Shown here: piece by piece, positions 46,294 to 56,910 of the stretch
Layout of the letters: each line of letters starts with the position of its first letter
Position numbering within the stretch: position 1 is the first letter of the stretch
Assembly (NCBI GenBank): GCA_032719365.1
Contig: CM064867.1
Span: 66,090,136 to 66,154,135 of the forward strand
Reading direction: 5' to 3'
Length of the DNA stretch: 64,000 bases
Source of the DNA: Prinsepia uniflora
Lineage: Eukaryota > Streptophyta > Magnoliopsida > Rosales > Rosaceae
Position numbers and translations under genes: made by a program
Notes under the pieces: generated by a model
The model's database searches: none
What the model saw: only the letters and a program-made list of their open reading frames with translations
What the model was told of the DNA's origin: nothing

Positions 46294-46982
46294 TAGTCCC
46301 ACATATGGTTTGTTTTGGATAAATGGTTTTCGAATGCATGCATGCTTTTTAGTGAAGGGTACAAATGTCTTCCTTATGAAATGTTTTTATAAATTCTTGT
46401 TTTGTCCACTCACAGTTTTTAATGTTTTGACTGCCCTTCAGGTTGACATCGGATGTGGACTGTAGCAGAGACCGAGATATCACATACCTCCTCCGGATCC
46501 TGGCGTACTCTGATAGTCCGGGAGGGCAAAGGTCGGAAATATCCCTTGTCTGACACTTCATGTCAGACGGGAGCAGGGTCATCCCACACTAATCCCGGGG
46601 GGATTGGGATGGGTCCTGTCAGTGGCCCTACTCGGCCATTTCGTACTGTTAAGTGAGTGATTAACGAGTACAGGGTGTAAAGTGTCATAAAGATGCGAGT
46701 TCATGGTGCATTTAAGCCAATAAGACTTAAATTTAACATATTGAGTTTATATTTGTAGACATATTGAGTTTTGGTTTGTTTAGTATTGGATTTATTTTAT
46801 CTTTTTTTTTATTTAATCTTTCATTGTGTTTTAAATGAATTATATAGTATATATTTATGTATTTCTAATTATGTAATACATAATTTATTGATTTTTTATA
46901 CTAAAAAAAAAAGGCTTAGGCATCCACCTAGCTATCTAAGCGCGAGACCCTTACCTGTCACCCTAAGAGCGCTTAGCGTCCT

Positions 46983-47120
46983 TTGGAACGTTAAATATGG
47001 GTGCTTCACACTCAACAAATTCTTACAAGCATGAACTGTACATGGATTCTCAAGCCCACGTACATTCCAACTTCGTATTATCATTCTCAAGTCCACGTAC
47101 ATTCCACCTCGAAAGCGTCA
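46983..47120 (-). pseudogene. LINE endonuclease N-terminal fragment
   Basis: On the minus strand WNVRGLENPCTVHACKNLL followed by SVKHP corresponds to the start of the plant LINE-1 APE-type endonuclease. The first motif (WNVRGLEN) occurs twice, about 46 bases apart, because of a small tandem duplication. The fragment ends abruptly at both sides. Confidence 0.55.
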
Positions 47121-47339
47121 CTTCCCTTTCGAATAAAATCCTCACCCTCTGCCTTTCTTTTTTTTCCTTTTTTGTGTCAGAAAAGTTAATTCATTTCATG
47201 AATAACTTAATACAAAGTATTGAAATCCAAGAACTAAACTTGCCCAAAAAACACAAAGAAAGTACCAAAGGCATTAATGCCCAAAACTAAATAAAAAATT
47301 TAAAAAATAATTAAAACAAATAATTCTGAAAGAAACTCT

Positions 47340-47467
47340 AGATCTAGTTTTGTGGCTTTCTTTTTTTGTCCGTGGCCATCTGTTGTGATCCTTTTTGGGA
47401 TCCTTTTTCGTTCCTTACTTCTGATTAGTTGAAACTTTTCCTTTAATACATTTTTTACTTATCAAAA

Positions 47468-47511
<44 letters not shown>

Positions 47512-47512
47512 T
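47340..47512 (+). repeat. LINE-type 3' tail with poly(A) and (TA)n(TG)n
   Basis: Text TTTAATACATTTTTTACTT followed by ATC and a run of 13 A resembles the 3' end of plant LINEs, then (TA)n and (TG)n. Strongly 5'-truncated if real; no TSD was identified. Confidence 0.4.
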
Positions 47513-48430
47513 TTCTACATCTCAAGCCGCTGCCTCTACCTACAAGCACCATAGCCTCCACAGCACCATGAAACAATAACACCAAGGAGGACAGATCAGC
47601 AAGTTAAACTGAAAAACCAATCGGAAAATGGGAGTGGACAAATCTACCTTTCTTTACCACTCCCCTGAAACTTTTGTGCATGTCATCACCCCGCCGCTCG
47701 TCCCCTACAATCACCGAGGTTTCAGGGATATTATTTCCACCATTGTCTTCCCCAAGGCATCAGTGAACTGAGAGGATCACTCCTGACGGGGGGTTTGGTA
47801 ACCCAGATAGACTGGGACAAAACCCCTAATCGCCTAGGGTTAGAAATCCATAGTTTTTCAAGGCTCTTAAAGTGTATTTAAATTTTAAAATTGGATGGCC
47901 ACGTTATTCTAACCAAATCAGCAAAAAATATTGTGATTTTCTCTCATTAAAACCCTTATACCAAAATCATAATAAAAGAGTTAGGCAGAGATGCTTGATT
48001 CATTTCAATAAAAATTAATTAAATTTTATAAATGAGAGGAAAGCAAATGCTACATATTTAAGCAGACCGGTAAATCCATATTTACAACTTACAATCAGAG
48101 CATGAAAAGATAATGTAGCTAAAATCCTTGGTGAAGCTCGACTAGTCGGAAAGCTATTGAAAAATAAGTAAATCACCACCTTAACAAATCAATTTAGACC
48201 CTTATCTCATATACCTCTCAGCCAAATCTTCTTTTTCTTTTCTTTTTTATCCTTGCAATTTTCGGTATTCTTGCATTTGAAGAATCTACCTGCATCCTCC
48301 GAGCACCGGCTCGATCCTGGACACGCACCTGAAACTGGAACTGTTAGAATCACAAATCTGCAACCAAAACGTGGAAGTTTTTTAAAATGTTTTAGCAAAA
48401 CATGTGGAATCATGATGACCTTAGCGAGCA

Positions 48431-51400
48431 TTATGCAGGATCTACTTTTAGCTTTTGGAGCTCATCTTGGGCAGCCATGAGCCTACATACCACAAAACAT
48501 CTAAAGATTACTAGAATTCAAGAAAACATAGTGACAACACCCTGCGGCATGTGTTGGCTTCGATTCATACCTCTTCTGCAGCTCAGTTATTTCAATAAGC
48601 AACTCTGCTTCCCTCTCTTGAGCTGCGTGAGCCTGCAAGGACAGACTACCCGCTTAATGCAATATAGAAACACGAGAACTTCTATGGAAGTTAAAATTAG
48701 ACCTAGTGGAGAATTGAAAATCAACTAAATTCTAAACCACAAGAACCCGTCTGAAGTGAACACTAATTGATCGGCTCGAAGTCACTATGCCCACTCAATC
48801 AGTACGATAAACAGAACACAATTATGCTACCCCATTACAATCTAGAGCGGCATGCTGAGAATAGATAAAACTGCAACTCCTCAACCAACATGCATTCAGT
48901 GTAGAGATAAAAGGGTTCATACAGATAGGCATTGATTACTTGTCAAAAGAGAATTAAACGCAATATCTCCTGCCGCATAACATCCTAAACAAATAATCCC
49001 AAATAATCCTTGTTAGGTTTGGGCATCATGAACAGCAGCAGCCTACAATTAATCATTTCATCTGAAAAGATACAGGAAACAAGAATCCAATGCTTTAGTT
49101 AAGAATAGAGAACCTAAAACACTAATAGCATTGGCATGTCAACCATGCCTGCCAGCTTAATTTGTAAAGGGGAGTAACACAAAAGGTTTTATCTTTGGGC
49201 ATAAACTCTATATTTGTATCTTTATCTTGCTGTCAATCAGTCAGAATCCTGTATCGGGTCCCAATCCCATGGCTAGCAACCACTTGGAGAAGCCATGGAT
49301 GGAACAAATGAAAAGCCAAAGATTCTACACTATCAGGGGTGTGTGTAAAAAAGCGAAAATAAATTTAATACTTACTGCAACTGAACTTTCGCCATAAGTT
49401 TAGCATAATTTTAGAACCTTGACATTTTCTCTTCATTTATAAATGTACATAATTGTGAGACATAGTTTGTTGACCCGAATGGTCTCAGAATCTAATAACA
49501 TGGAATTCAGAAGAGCGACCACCCAAAATTGTAGATAAATTACTTCTACGTGCTATCTTCAAATTAGTTCTTTCTACGTGCTATCTTCAAATTAGTTCTT
49601 ACTCAATTATGGCATTTGCTCATTTACTTTGTCCTCTTAAAAAAGAACAAACTATATAGGTTTATAGCTTTATCTTGTTTTCTTTACTAAAGAGATCATT
49701 TATAGACACATGCAACATAACTATATATACGTAATTAAGAATTCTACTAATCTTAGGCATATTGTTCTACCCGTATCAAACGGAGAACAGATATACGGTC
49801 AGAATAACATGTGTGGAAGGGTAGCACACAAATGACACTCTTTATAACATACCAACGGTTTCTCTGTCGCATTAGTAGCCTGGGTGGCTCCTCCATCAGC
49901 TGCACGGTTGACTGGAGTACGGTTTAAACAATAAGTTAGGATCAGCTAATTTGAATTAAAAAATGCTCAAAATGATAGGGCATCATCAATTCGTTGAACC
50001 TGTGATATCACCAGCGGCAAGTTGCTTCATTAAGGTTAAAAGGTTTTCCTGATGAGAATGACATGACGAATAAATTTTTATCACGCTTGAAATGTGAATA
50101 AGTCAAACTTATCTGTCGACACATACCCTTTGAATAATATTTGTCTGTAAAACAGAGTTTAATAATGCGAAAAAAGAATAGCCAGAAATTGCTGATGAGG
50201 TAGCATCAGAAGGTGATGTTAGAGGTGATGGTAGGGGTGATGGAAGAGCTGATGGTGCAAGGTTTGCAGGATGCATGCTAATCACCTACATAACCGGGGA
50301 AGAGTGCCAGAAGACATTCATCAGAAATTAGTGAGTATAATCTTCTGCCTATGATATAAATCCACAATTAAACAGAAAACAGGTTTCGGTAGGCATATAG
50401 GTCATCTAAAATCAATGTTCTAGAATTTTCTCCTCGTATCTAAAGAATTTTTGCCTGGGCCTGGGTCTGAAACAACCATTATATTTCAAAGCTGCACTGG
50501 TAGTGCAGATCATATCCTAAAGCAAGGTGAAAACAAACACGACAACCATACTTGAACTTACTAAATATACAAGATTTTCAGTAAGGCAATCCATTATGTA
50601 ATTTGTTTTCTTCCCTAAGAAATTGTGCATAACTCAAACACCTATAATAAAAAAGCAGTCCAAGGTACAGTTATATATTTTCTTTTATTTTTTAGAGTGG
50701 CATTGTAATATGTGATCATCGACATATTAACCATGAGAGATGATATTCATGCCGAAACAAGCTTTGTTTTTTCATCCTATCGAAGGATTTTTGGTACATT
50801 ATGTTATATGGGAAGTGAGGTTATATACATCTTTCGGTGGTTGAAGTTGAGATGATTTAATAAATCAATAGATTCTAGAAATCTGTTGATTGAGGAAGGC
50901 CAGGAACTCATGATCAAAACAGTGAGTATGAACCATTTATTGCTAATGATAATTTCAGAAATCTTTATCTTTACACTTAAAACCCGAAGGGGTTTCTGAA
51001 CGACAAGGAACTGTACTTAACGAACAATAGTCCTGACCTGCATTACAGCATCGTGCGGATGCCCCCAATTATTTAATATGAGGACAATGGAACAGTATGT
51101 GCCTCACGGATTAGTGATGAGCTCTCAGAGGTACCCTTTGTCTATTGAGAAGAAGTTCATATATACTCCTATGTGAGCTTGTGTGTGGGTGTATGTGCTT
51201 CTTTGAGGTGAAGAGAGAGGAAGAAGAACTATTGATCTGTCTATGTTAGATCCCTATTAATAGCTTTTAAAATACCACAGGTCACATATCTACTAATTCA
51301 AACTACCGAAATCATATACATCAGGTTCATAGAAATAGGCACTTTTGCACAACTGTTCTAACCTCAGAAATACGAACCTGCAAGCTATGACTCTTTTGCA

Positions 51401-51587
51401 GTACAGGAGTCGGGCCCACCTGAAAAGAAAAGGTAAATTATCTATGGTCTTCACATGAAGAAAAATAGTAAAGCCACAATTATAATACACACCTTTTCTA
51501 GGTCAACATTCTCGGATGTGACTTTGAAACGTCCTTTTTGCTGAACAACTGGTGCCTTAGTTTTTTCATCGAGTTCATCACTGTTTG
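48431..51587 (-). CDS. STE20/FRAY-type Ser/Thr protein kinase, C-terminal exons only
   Basis: Seven minus-strand exons with GT-AG borders and matching phases: 51493-51587, 51378-51419, 50127-50285, 50000-50048, 49853-49911, 48571-48632 and 48431-48482 (stop TAA), 518 coding bases. Exon 1 encodes QQKGRFKVTSENVDLEK, the regulatory motif after the kinase domain in plant SPS1/FRAY-like kinases; exon 3 encodes LLNSVLQTNIIQR; the last two a charged helix (AAQEREAELLIEITELQKR). This matches the tail of the Arabidopsis At1g79640-like group. The kinase domain itself is not in the window: upstream there are only AT-rich DNA and three copia elements, so the intron before the first exon would exceed 12 kb, or the gene is truncated. 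Exons seen have no internal stops, so function is possible. Confidence 0.85.
49543..49603. repeat. ~30-bp tandem duplication in intron
   Basis: CTACGTGCTATCTTCAAATT followed by AGTTCTT occurs twice in tandem in the long intron between the fifth and sixth visible kinase exons. Confidence 0.9.
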
Positions 51588-51764
51588 CTGCATAAAGAAT
51601 AACTTCATTAATTAAAGAAAACATTACCTAAGATCAGGAAAAGAGAAAAAGTTCTTATCTATTCATGTAGGAGTGTAATATATATATATAGGTCTAATAA
51701 GTATGTGCACGATACTTTTAACAATAATAATATTATTCCCTAATATTATCTTAGTTATCTTGAA

Positions 51765-51945
51765 ACAAAATGCTCAATATTCCTGAAGCCTTTTCCACAA
51801 ACAATATTGAGCGGTCCTGCTTTTTGTGATCTCAATAATCTTCGACTACTTCATTGGCCAGACGAGCTATCGTCTCCCTCAGGTTCTAATCACTAATCTC
51901 AACACGTCCAGTTACTTCCAGGCTTGGCAAATTAATGTTACCGAC
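51765..51945 (-). pseudogene. Unidentified coding-like segment, interrupted
   Basis: On the minus strand there is protein-like text such as NINLPSLEVTGRVEISD, then a stop, NLRETIARLANEVVEDY, then a stop. If the copia element at 51946 is ignored the frame extends a little past 56911. I do not recognise the family. It lies in the presumed intron upstream of the first visible kinase exon and may be a gene fragment captured there. Confidence 0.3.
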
Positions 51946-52255
51946 TGTTAGGTTTTGGCTCGTCAACTGTGTCCTATTTGGTTTAGGATTGTGTTAGGAA
52001 AGAACTTCTGGTTTCCTTATTCAATTAGGATTCAGATAAGGGTAAACTCCTATCCCTCTTAGGAAGGGGAATTCAATCAACCTTAGGACATGTAAGCCGA
52101 CTCTATACCTATAAATAGGATGCGGCAAGGCTTATTTAATATAAGGAAAAACAGTTAGAACAGCCAAGAGTTTTGGGATTAGTCCTAGGGTTACAAAAGT
52201 TCTGTAATCTCTATTATTAATAAAGGAACCAGATCCGGCTACGGGTTATTTAACA
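51946..52255 (+). repeat. 5' LTR (310 bp), with internal deletion
   Basis: TGTTAGG to TTTAACA, with CTATAAATA (52109) as a likely TATA box. Compared with the 3' LTR it lacks about 133 bp between AATAAAGGAA and CCAGATCC. Confidence 0.93.
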
Positions 52256-52289
52256 ATTGGTATCAGAGCTTGGCTCAAGTGGTTATGCG

Positions 52290-55200
52290 ATGTCCAAAGG
52301 AAAGATGAACGCAGATCTAGGACCTGCATTGAAACCTTATGACGGCAAGGATGACTTCAAGGACTAGCAGAGGATGATGAAGAACATCCTGATACAGCAG
52401 GACTTGGATGATGCACTCGACGGAGAGAAGCCGATAAACATGGCAGACGCAGCATGGACCAAGGTTCTCAAGAAGGCCAAGAGTTCCATCGAGATCCATC
52501 TCACAAGATCAGTTCGGTCAAATATCACCGAAAAGATGACTACCCAGGAAGCATAGGAAAAGTTGGAGAACGTTTATATGGGCAAAACCGTGTCCAATAA
52601 ACTTTTTCTAAAGGATGAACTATTCGGACTTCGACTGGAAGGAGGTGATATTGAAGATCACGTATGCAGGTTCCAGAATTGCATAGCTAATCTTCAAAAG
52701 GTCGAAGAAACTTATGAAGGTGATGATTTAGCCATCATCTTACTGAGGTCTCTACCTTCGTCTTTCAAGCACTTTCGAAAAACTCTAATCTTCGGAAAGG
52801 AATCTCTGAAGCTTGAAGACGTAATTCAAGCTCTTCAGTCGTATGCTAAACTAGATGATATAATTGAAAGCTCTTAGGGTCTTTATGCCAAAGGCAAGGA
52901 GAGGGGGTGGGAAAAGACAAAGGAAGAGAAAACAGGCAACAAAGGTAGGTCCAAAAAAAGGAAAAGAAGGAAGGTTGCTTCGAATGTGGTTTAGCTGATC
53001 ATTGGAAGAGGAACTGCAGGATTTGGAAAGAGAAGAAAACCAAGATGGAAGGAAGCTCAGGTTCAGCTAGTGCAATCACCGAGCATAAGAGTGACGGGGA
53101 GCTTCTTTCAGTAACATGAGGCTCCAAGGCTCACACAAATTGGATTTTGGATACCGGGTGCACTTTTCATATGTGTGCAGTAAGAGAATGTTTCGATACT
53201 TACAAAGAAGTCAGCAGCAGGGAAATTTTAATGGGGGACAACTCTGCATGTCCTGTAAAAGAAATCGGCATTGTTCGAATCAGGATGTTTGATGGGATGA
53301 TACGAGTTTTGGGGAACATTAGATATGTCCCTAGACTAAGAAGAACTTGATTTCCTTGGGTACCTTAGATGAGGCCGGCTACGGGTACGAGTCTAAAGAC
53401 AGAAGACTTAGAGCTGCCAAAGGATCACTGGCGGTAATGCGGGGTGACCTACAACCCAATAAGTTGTACAAGTTAATTGGGACCACCATAATCGGGGGAG
53501 CAGATGTTTCTCAAGGTATAGAAGACAAGACTAAACTCTGTCATCATAGGCTCGGACACATAAGTCAGAAGGGGTTGCAAGAACTACACAACCAAGGCCT
53601 ATTAGAAGGCATGTCATCCTGCAAACTGGACTTTTGTGAATATTGTGTTCTTGGAAAGCAAAAGAAGGTATCATTCATGAGCAGCAGTGCAGATAACCGA
53701 AGCAAGGAGCAACTCAGCTATATTCACTCAGATGTTTGGGGCCCTGCACCCGCCAAGTCAAATGGTGGAGATAGGTAATTTGTTACTTTCATGGATGATT
53801 TTTCTAGGAAGATTTGGGTTTATTTCATGAAGCAGAAATCCGAGGTTTTTGCAAAGTTCAAGGAATGGAAAATAGAAACCGAGAATCAGACTGGAAGAAA
53901 AATCAAGTACCTGAGAAGTGACAAAGGAGGCGAATATACAAGGAGTTTATTGATTAATGCAAGCAGGAAGGCATAACAAGGCACTTCACAGTAAAGAAAA
54001 ATCCCCAACAAAATGGAGCTACTGAGAGGATGAATCAAACTCTCATGGAGAGAGAAAGGAGCATGCGATTTCATGCTGGACTTCCCAATAGTTTCTGGGC
54101 AGAGGCTGTTAATCATGCAGGCTATTTGATGAACAGGTCACCATCTACAGTTCTCAGTTTTAAGAGTGCAAAAGAGGTATGGTCTGAAAAGCCAGTGGAC
54201 TATTCCAAGCTTAAGGTATTCAGCTGTAGTGCTTATGCACATATTCCAAATGATGAAAGGTCCAAGCTCAAACCAAAGTCTACACACGGTATATTCTTAG
54301 GTTTTGAGAAAGGAGTGAAGGGTTTCAAGCTGTGGGATATCAACTATAGGAAAAAGGTTGTCAGCCGAGATGTTATCTTTGATGAGACAACCATGCCTCT
54401 GAATAAAGTCAAGAGCAGTAGGGAGAAAGACGATGCTGAAATTGAAGCAACAAGGATTCCGTTAATAAAATCAGACAAAGAAGAACTAAGGTGGAGCAAA
54501 TTGAGCAATATACTGAACCTGATGTTTTTGAGGAAGAAAATGAGCATCAGCATCGTTCATCAGTTAGGAATCAAGTGGAGCAAGAAACAGGGCAGATTGA
54601 AGACACTCCAATCCGCCAGACACCCCAAAGGGTTCAAACTCCAACCACTAATCCACCTGCATTCCAGAGATGCATAGCACTGGACAAACCTAATCGAAAC
54701 AAGAAGAAACCCGACAAGTTTGGGTTTGACCAAGACGAAGTTAATTATGCTCTCAACATTAGTCAAGGAGATCCAACTACTTATCAAGAAGCTATAGCAA
54801 GTGATGAGCGAGTTAGTTGGATAAGTGCTATGACAGAAGCAATGGAGTCTCTTTACAAGAACTCTGTTTGGGAATTGGTTCCTAAGCCTAAAGATGGAAA
54901 GCTAGTTGGATGAAAGTGGCTATTTAGGAAAAAGAAAGGACTACATGAACAAGAAGCCGTGAGATTCAAAGCAAGGCTCGTGGCTAAAGGGTAATCACAA
55001 AAGGAAGGGGTGGATTATGATGAGATTCTTTTCACCCGTAGTCAAGCATACTTCTATCAAATTGCTTTTGGCAATGGCAACTAAGCATGACATGGAGATT
55101 GAGCAGATGGATGTGAAGACAACATTTCTTCATGGGGACCTAGAGGAGAAAATTTCATGGCTCAACCAGAAGGGTTTGTTGAAGATGGGAAAGAAAACCT

Positions 55201-56277
55201 AGTATGTCAGCTAAGGAAGTCTCTGTACGGCCTGAAACAGTCTCCAAGACAGTGGTACAAAAGGTTCGGTTACTTCATGCTGAAAATTAATTTTAGAAGA
55301 TGTTTATATGACTATTGCGTGTACTATCATGTATTCCAAGATGGGATGATCATATTGCTATTACTATATGTGGATGACATGTTAATCGCGTGTCAAGACA
55401 AGTCTAGAATTCGAGACTTGAAGAAGATGTTGAGCGAGGAGTTCAACATGAACGATCTAGGTGCCGCTCAGAAGATCCTTGGCATGGAAATTTAGAAAGA
55501 TAGGACCACAAGAAGGACCTGGATATCACAAGCCGTGTATATTCAGAAGGTTCTTGAGAGGTTCAGCATGCAAGAAGCAAAGCCAATTTCGGCTCCTTTG
55601 GCAGCTCACTTGAAGTTAAGTGAGCAACAGTGTCCCAAATCTGAGGAAGGGCAACAAGCAATGGAGAAGGTGCCTTATGCTAATTTCGTGGGCTGCCTCA
55701 TGTATGCAATGGTATGCACACGTCCCGACTAGCTCAAGCAATCAGTGTCGTTTCCAGATACATGGCAAATCCAAGAAGGCAACATTGGGATAGAGTCAAG
55801 TGGATTTTGCGTTATTTGAAGGGTTCTTGGTGACAGAAGATTATGTTTGAAAAGCAAAAAGAACATGCAAGGGTATTGGGATATGTGGATGCTGATTATG
55901 TAGGGGATTTGGACAAGAGAATGTCAACTTCTGGTTATGTGTTTACATGTGTAGGAGGACCGATAAGTTGGAGGGCACTGCTACAGCCAATTACAGCTTT
56001 ATCATCCACAGAGGCAGAATATATTGCATTGGCCGAAGCTGGAAATGAAGCAATTTGGCTTAGTGGTTTGGTAAGTCAAATGGGAATCACCCAAGATTGT
56101 GTGAAGTTGAAGTGTGATAGTCAAAGTGTCATTCACTTGGCAAAGAATGAAGTCTTTTCTGGAAAATCAAAGCACATTGGGTGGAGTCTAAGGAGATTCG
56201 GATTGAAAAGGTCCATATGGACAACAATCCCGCAGATTACCTTACAAAGATAGTGTCGGCCAAGAAGTTCAAACATT
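52290..56277 (+). pseudogene. copia gag-pol, multiple stops and frameshifts
   Basis: Domains in order: gag (52290-52877, LFLKDELFGLRLEGGD), zinc knuckle near 52980 (CFECG-like, HWKRNC), protease at 53147 (DTGCTFHM), GAG-pre-integrase with HHCC (53520-53660, HHRLGHIS, CEYCVLGK), integrase core (53720-54130, HSDVW, SDKGGEY), RT (54890-55500, YGLKQSPRQWY, YVDDML) and RNase H (55843-56253, ADYVGD, STEAEYIAL). Several stops replace tryptophan codons (TGG to TAG or TGA, for example near 52364 and 54912). Others come from small indels such as near 55733. No functional polyprotein can be made. Confidence 0.93.
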
Positions 56278-56462
56278 GCTTGAACTTGATCAATCTCGTT
56301 GATTGATTAAAGTGGAGCACCTACTCACTTGAGGCGCAATGAGGAAAAATGAAGTTTGCTAAGGTGAAGACTCATGAAGATTTCCAGAGCTGCTTCAAGG
56401 AGGTTCAAAGATACTCTGGGGTGCAACGATCAAGACTTGGTTTGACTTACCAAGGTGGAGAT

Positions 56463-56905
56463 TGTTAGGTTTTGGCTCGTCAACTGTCCTATTTGGTTTA
56501 GGATTGTGTTAGGAAAGAACTTCTAGTTTCCTTATTCAATTAGGTTTCGGATAAGGGTAAACTCTTATCCCTCTTAGGAAGTGGAATTCAATCAGCCTTA
56601 AGACATGTAAGCCGACTCTATACCTATAAATAGGGTGCGACAAGGCTTATTTAATATAAGGAAAAACAATTAGAACAGCCAAGAGTTTTGGGATTAGTTC
56701 TAGGGTTACAAAAGTTATGTGATCTCTATTATTAATAAAGGAAGCCATGATTTCTCTACCTAGAGAAATCACAACTGGACGTAGGCGAAAGTTCTGTCGA
56801 ACCAGTATAATTCTTGTGTGTTTCTAAGGTTCCTAAAGTTTGCTAGTTTAGCCAATTGATGTTGGTTACATTAAAGAACCAGATCCGACTACGAGTTATT
56901 TAACA
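56463..56905 (+). repeat. 3' LTR (443 bp)
   Basis: Same ends as the 5' LTR, and includes the ~133-bp stretch with TGATTTCTCTACC, GAGAAATCAC and GGACGTAGGC. Similar text is also in the LTR of the copia element at 57971, so this longer form is the ancestral one. Confidence 0.93.
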
Positions 56906-56910
56906 CCGAC

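Larger units (their letters stand above)
32880..46621 (+). mobile_element. Full-length non-coding LTR retrotransposon (LARD), TSD GTGGC
   Basis: 5' LTR 32880-36443, internal domain 36444-40147, 3' LTR 40148-46621 (split by a nested solo LTR). Flanked by GTGGC on both sides (32875-32879 and 46622-46626). Both LTRs start TGTAACGACCCGTCC and end GGGATGGGTCCTGTCA. A Met-tRNA primer-binding site follows the 5' LTR and a purine tract precedes the 3' LTR. The internal domain has no gag-pol. LTRs above 3.5 kb with a roughly 3.3-kb non-coding body fit the LARD class of non-autonomous elements. The LTRs differ at about eight positions in the first ~500 bases, so insertion was fairly recent. The TTTCGAGGACGAAATT box before the purine tract suggests a Tekay/Del-type chromovirus helper (inference). 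Confidence 0.93.
40148..46621 (+). repeat. 3' LTR of the LARD, split by a nested solo LTR
   Basis: 40148-43391 and 46294-46621 join to about 3567 bp and match the 5' LTR nearly base for base, including the minisatellite, motif cluster and terminal hairpin. Confidence 0.95.
22034..46743. mobile_element. Mutator-like element (MULE) with nested insertions
   Basis: Its two ends are inverted copies of each other over about 152 bp once insertions are set aside: left 22034-22097 plus 24773-24860, right 46743 down to 46622 plus 32879 down to 32844. Outer ends read AATATATTAAATTT and, inverted, AATATGTTAAATTT. Flanking 9-mers GGGTTTGTA (22025-22033) and GAGTTTATA (46744-46752) match at seven of nine positions, as expected for an old Mutator 9-bp TSD. 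Subtracting three insertions with their TSDs leaves about 5034 bp. It contains a MuDR-type transposase pseudogene (-) and a GRF zinc-finger gene (+) in convergent orientation, the layout of maize MuDR. The transposase core is lost, so it is not autonomous now. Confidence 0.85.
32844..46743 (-). repeat. Right TIR of the MULE, split by the LARD element
   Basis: 32844-32879 plus 46622-46743. Its reverse complement matches the left TIR with scattered differences, including the ACTCGGCC/GGGCCACTC hairpin and TACACCCTGTACTCG. Interrupted by the full-length element at 32880-46621. Confidence 0.85.
46744..48200. other. No intact gene; LINE fragments and a microsatellite
   Basis: AT-rich DNA. It contains a GC-richer motif patch at 46911-46985 (GGCTTAGGCATCC, GCGCTTAGCGTCC), a LINE endonuclease fragment (46983-47120), a LINE-type tail (about 47340-47474) and an (A)n(TA)n(TG)n microsatellite at 47465-47512. 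47520-48200 shows no recognisable coding motif; its right end may be the 3' UTR of the kinase gene. Confidence 0.55.
51946..56905 (+). mobile_element. Complete Ty1/copia retrotransposon, decayed, TSD CCGAC
   Basis: 5' LTR 51946-52255, PBS TGGTATCAGAGC (52258-52269), gag-pol region 52290-56277, purine tract AAGGTGGAGAT, 3' LTR 56463-56905, and CCGAC on both sides (51941-51945 and 56906-56910). Both LTRs start TGTTAGGTTTTGG and end TTATTTAACA. The 5' LTR lacks about 133 bp present in the 3' LTR. Inserted just upstream of the visible kinase exons. Confidence 0.95.

Noticed and set aside
47580..48200. Possible further exon of the kinase gene downstream of 48431
   Set aside because: The frame reaches a stop codon at 48431-48433 in the exon with the expected C-terminal helix; further down I see no coding pattern, only possible 3' UTR.
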